A DNA stretch of 64,000 nt from Cacajao melanocephalus (taxonomy: Eukaryota; Chordata; Mammalia; Primates; Pitheciidae). The stretch covers positions 1 through 64,000 of the forward strand of contig CAUYLG010022154.1 of NCBI GenBank assembly GCA_963573385.1. The letters run 5' to 3'. The notes under the pieces were generated by a model that had not been told where the DNA came from, did not search any database, and was given only the letters and a program-made list of their open reading frames with translations. Positions 62,946-64,000 of this stretch are shown piece by piece. Every line of letters starts with the position of its first letter. The first letter of the stretch is position 1. The position numbers were made by a program, and so were the translations under genes.

Positions 62946-63569
62946 TTCCTCACATAGGCCTCTTGGCCTTCCAGTGGGATCCACCATATTATCCCCATTT
63001 ACAGGTAAAAGAGGAAGTGGCAGAATCTCAGCATTGGAAAGGACCTGAGACCTAGAAAGCTTGTTTGGGGGAAACAAGGAAGGCTGTGTGCAGATGTGCT
63101 GGACCCGGGAGGACTAACAGGATTTATTACACAGACACTGTAAAAGCATTCTTGAGAGAAAGGTCTTCATGAGCGGAGGCGGAAGGGTGGCAGACACAGG
63201 ACGAAAAGCAGAAGCCCCTGCCCAGTATGGCAGCACTCTTAAGCTGCTGGAAGCTGACATGCCTGGAATCGTAAGTCAGGCCTAGCTGCAATGCTTTCCT
63301 TTGGTAGAGACTCTTTGCTTTGAATCAGGGTGTTGACGCTGTGGAGTCAATTCTGCAGGAAGTGAACCCTGAGGAGAGGCACTGAGACTTTTTTCAGGAA
63401 ATCCTAGAAAAGCCAGTTCACCTGCTCCAACCACTAGGCACACTTGCTCCCACACATTGACTCTGTGCCGAGTCTTGAAGTATTTTGCACGTTATCTCTC
63501 CCAAACCCAGAGAAATAAAGTCCATGGTGCCTTTGGGAGACAAAATAGCACTTGTTCCCCACTATCTCA
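62946..63569. other. Unassigned sequence
   Basis: A weak repeat-like patch ('cagaatctcagcattggaaa') lies at about 63022. Otherwise nothing is recognised. Confidence 0.45.
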
Positions 63570-63965
63570 TCTGAACAACGCTTTGCTGACTAATTGAATT
63601 ACTCTGGCCCACAAACTGATAGACAGCTGCTAAAAATGGTTATTGCATTATTAATTCGCTCCAGCAATTTCACATTAAACCTATACTGTTAATAATTTTT
63701 CCTCTTCTATTTCTTCCCTCTTAATTAGACTATTTAAAACTTTGAAGGAATAGTCTTCCCATGCTACATGGAGGCATCGGGCAAATTACATTTTTGATTG
63801 AATACTTCTCTGATAGGCCAGCAAATGAGACTGTTGAGTTGTTAATTATTGTCAGAGTTCCACACGACGCCTGCTAATGAGGCAGTCAATCTGGGCTGTC
63901 AGTCCCCTGATATTAATGGAAGCTGATGGGATGTACTGGGAAGGAAGCTTGCTGGAGGTCCAGGG
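63570..63965. other. Candidate conserved noncoding stretch
   Basis: No repeat recognised. Many TAATT/ATTA cores occur in about 300 bases: 'ctaattgaatta' (63590), 'attattaattcg' (63647), 'ttaataattttt' (63688), 'cttaattagac' (63720), 'gttaattattg' (63841), 'ctaatgagg' (63874) and 'gatattaatgg' (63909). This pattern is common in developmental enhancers, but is also expected at some rate in AT-rich DNA. Confidence 0.3.
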
Positions 63966-64000
63966 TGTCCAGTTCCCTGGCTGTAAATGCAAAGCCAGTG

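Overview
This window is nuclear DNA of a primate, most likely human or another catarrhine. It is crowded with Alu elements of several ages and primate L1PA/L1P 3' ends. It also holds THE1/MST/MLT1 (MaLR) LTRs, an ERVL LTR, ERV1 LTRs, Tigger and hAT DNA-transposon fossils, and a background of old MIR and L2 copies. I find no protein-coding exon, no RNA gene and no CRISPR or operon-like structure. Every long reading frame I examined is explained by Alu, L1, L2, Tigger, simple repeat or chance. The window is best read as intergenic or deep intronic sequence. Family names were assigned by eye from remembered consensus features, so subfamilies are tentative, and boundaries are good to about 5-20 bases unless target-site duplications (TSDs) fix them.

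Layout. 1-5.7 kb: an L1PA 3' end, a purine-rich tract, Alus, an MLT1 LTR split by an Alu, and an L1M fragment. 5.7-11.8 kb: L2, a MaLR LTR inserted in a MIR, a (TA)n tract, a nearly full-length Tigger1 element inserted into an L2, and a primate L1 3' end. 12-23 kb: many MIRs, simple repeats, two free Alu monomers with clear TSDs, a complicated MLT1/Alu/L1/Alu nest (17.7-19.1 kb), and an Alu split by an L1PA. 23-34 kb: MIRs, L2, a palindromic DNA-transposon remnant inside L2, a Tigger2/MER8-like element, an MST LTR split by an Alu with an abnormal tail, and an ERV1-type LTR. 34-37.5 kb: a DNA-transposon fossil carrying two Alus, then L2 and an Alu. 37.5-42.9 kb: the least repeat-laden block, mostly unassigned sequence with scattered MIRs. 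42.9-46.2 kb: an L2 whose reverse-transcriptase reading frame is still readable in pieces, and a 5'-inverted L1. 46-56.4 kb: MIR/L2, an ERVL (MER21-like) LTR with a four-copy 31-bp minisatellite and a primer-binding-site-like remnant, a THE1-type LTR, and one MaLR LTR nested in another. 56.4-64 kb: an L1M fragment, an ERV1 solo LTR with a perfect 4-bp TSD and an inserted Alu, MIRs, and two unassigned AT-rich stretches (60.8-61.0 and 63.57-63.96 kb) dense in homeodomain-type TAATT motifs.

Nothing here works together as a gene system. The biological content is a layered insertion record: L2/MIR first, then MLT1, Tigger and hAT, then MST/THE1, then AluJ, AluS and L1PA. Several insertions can be ordered relative to one another from nesting and TSDs. 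I see no previously undescribed biological system. The points most worth checking are the possible conserved noncoding stretches, the rearranged MLT1/Alu junction, the LTR minisatellite and a few polymorphism-prone microsatellites.
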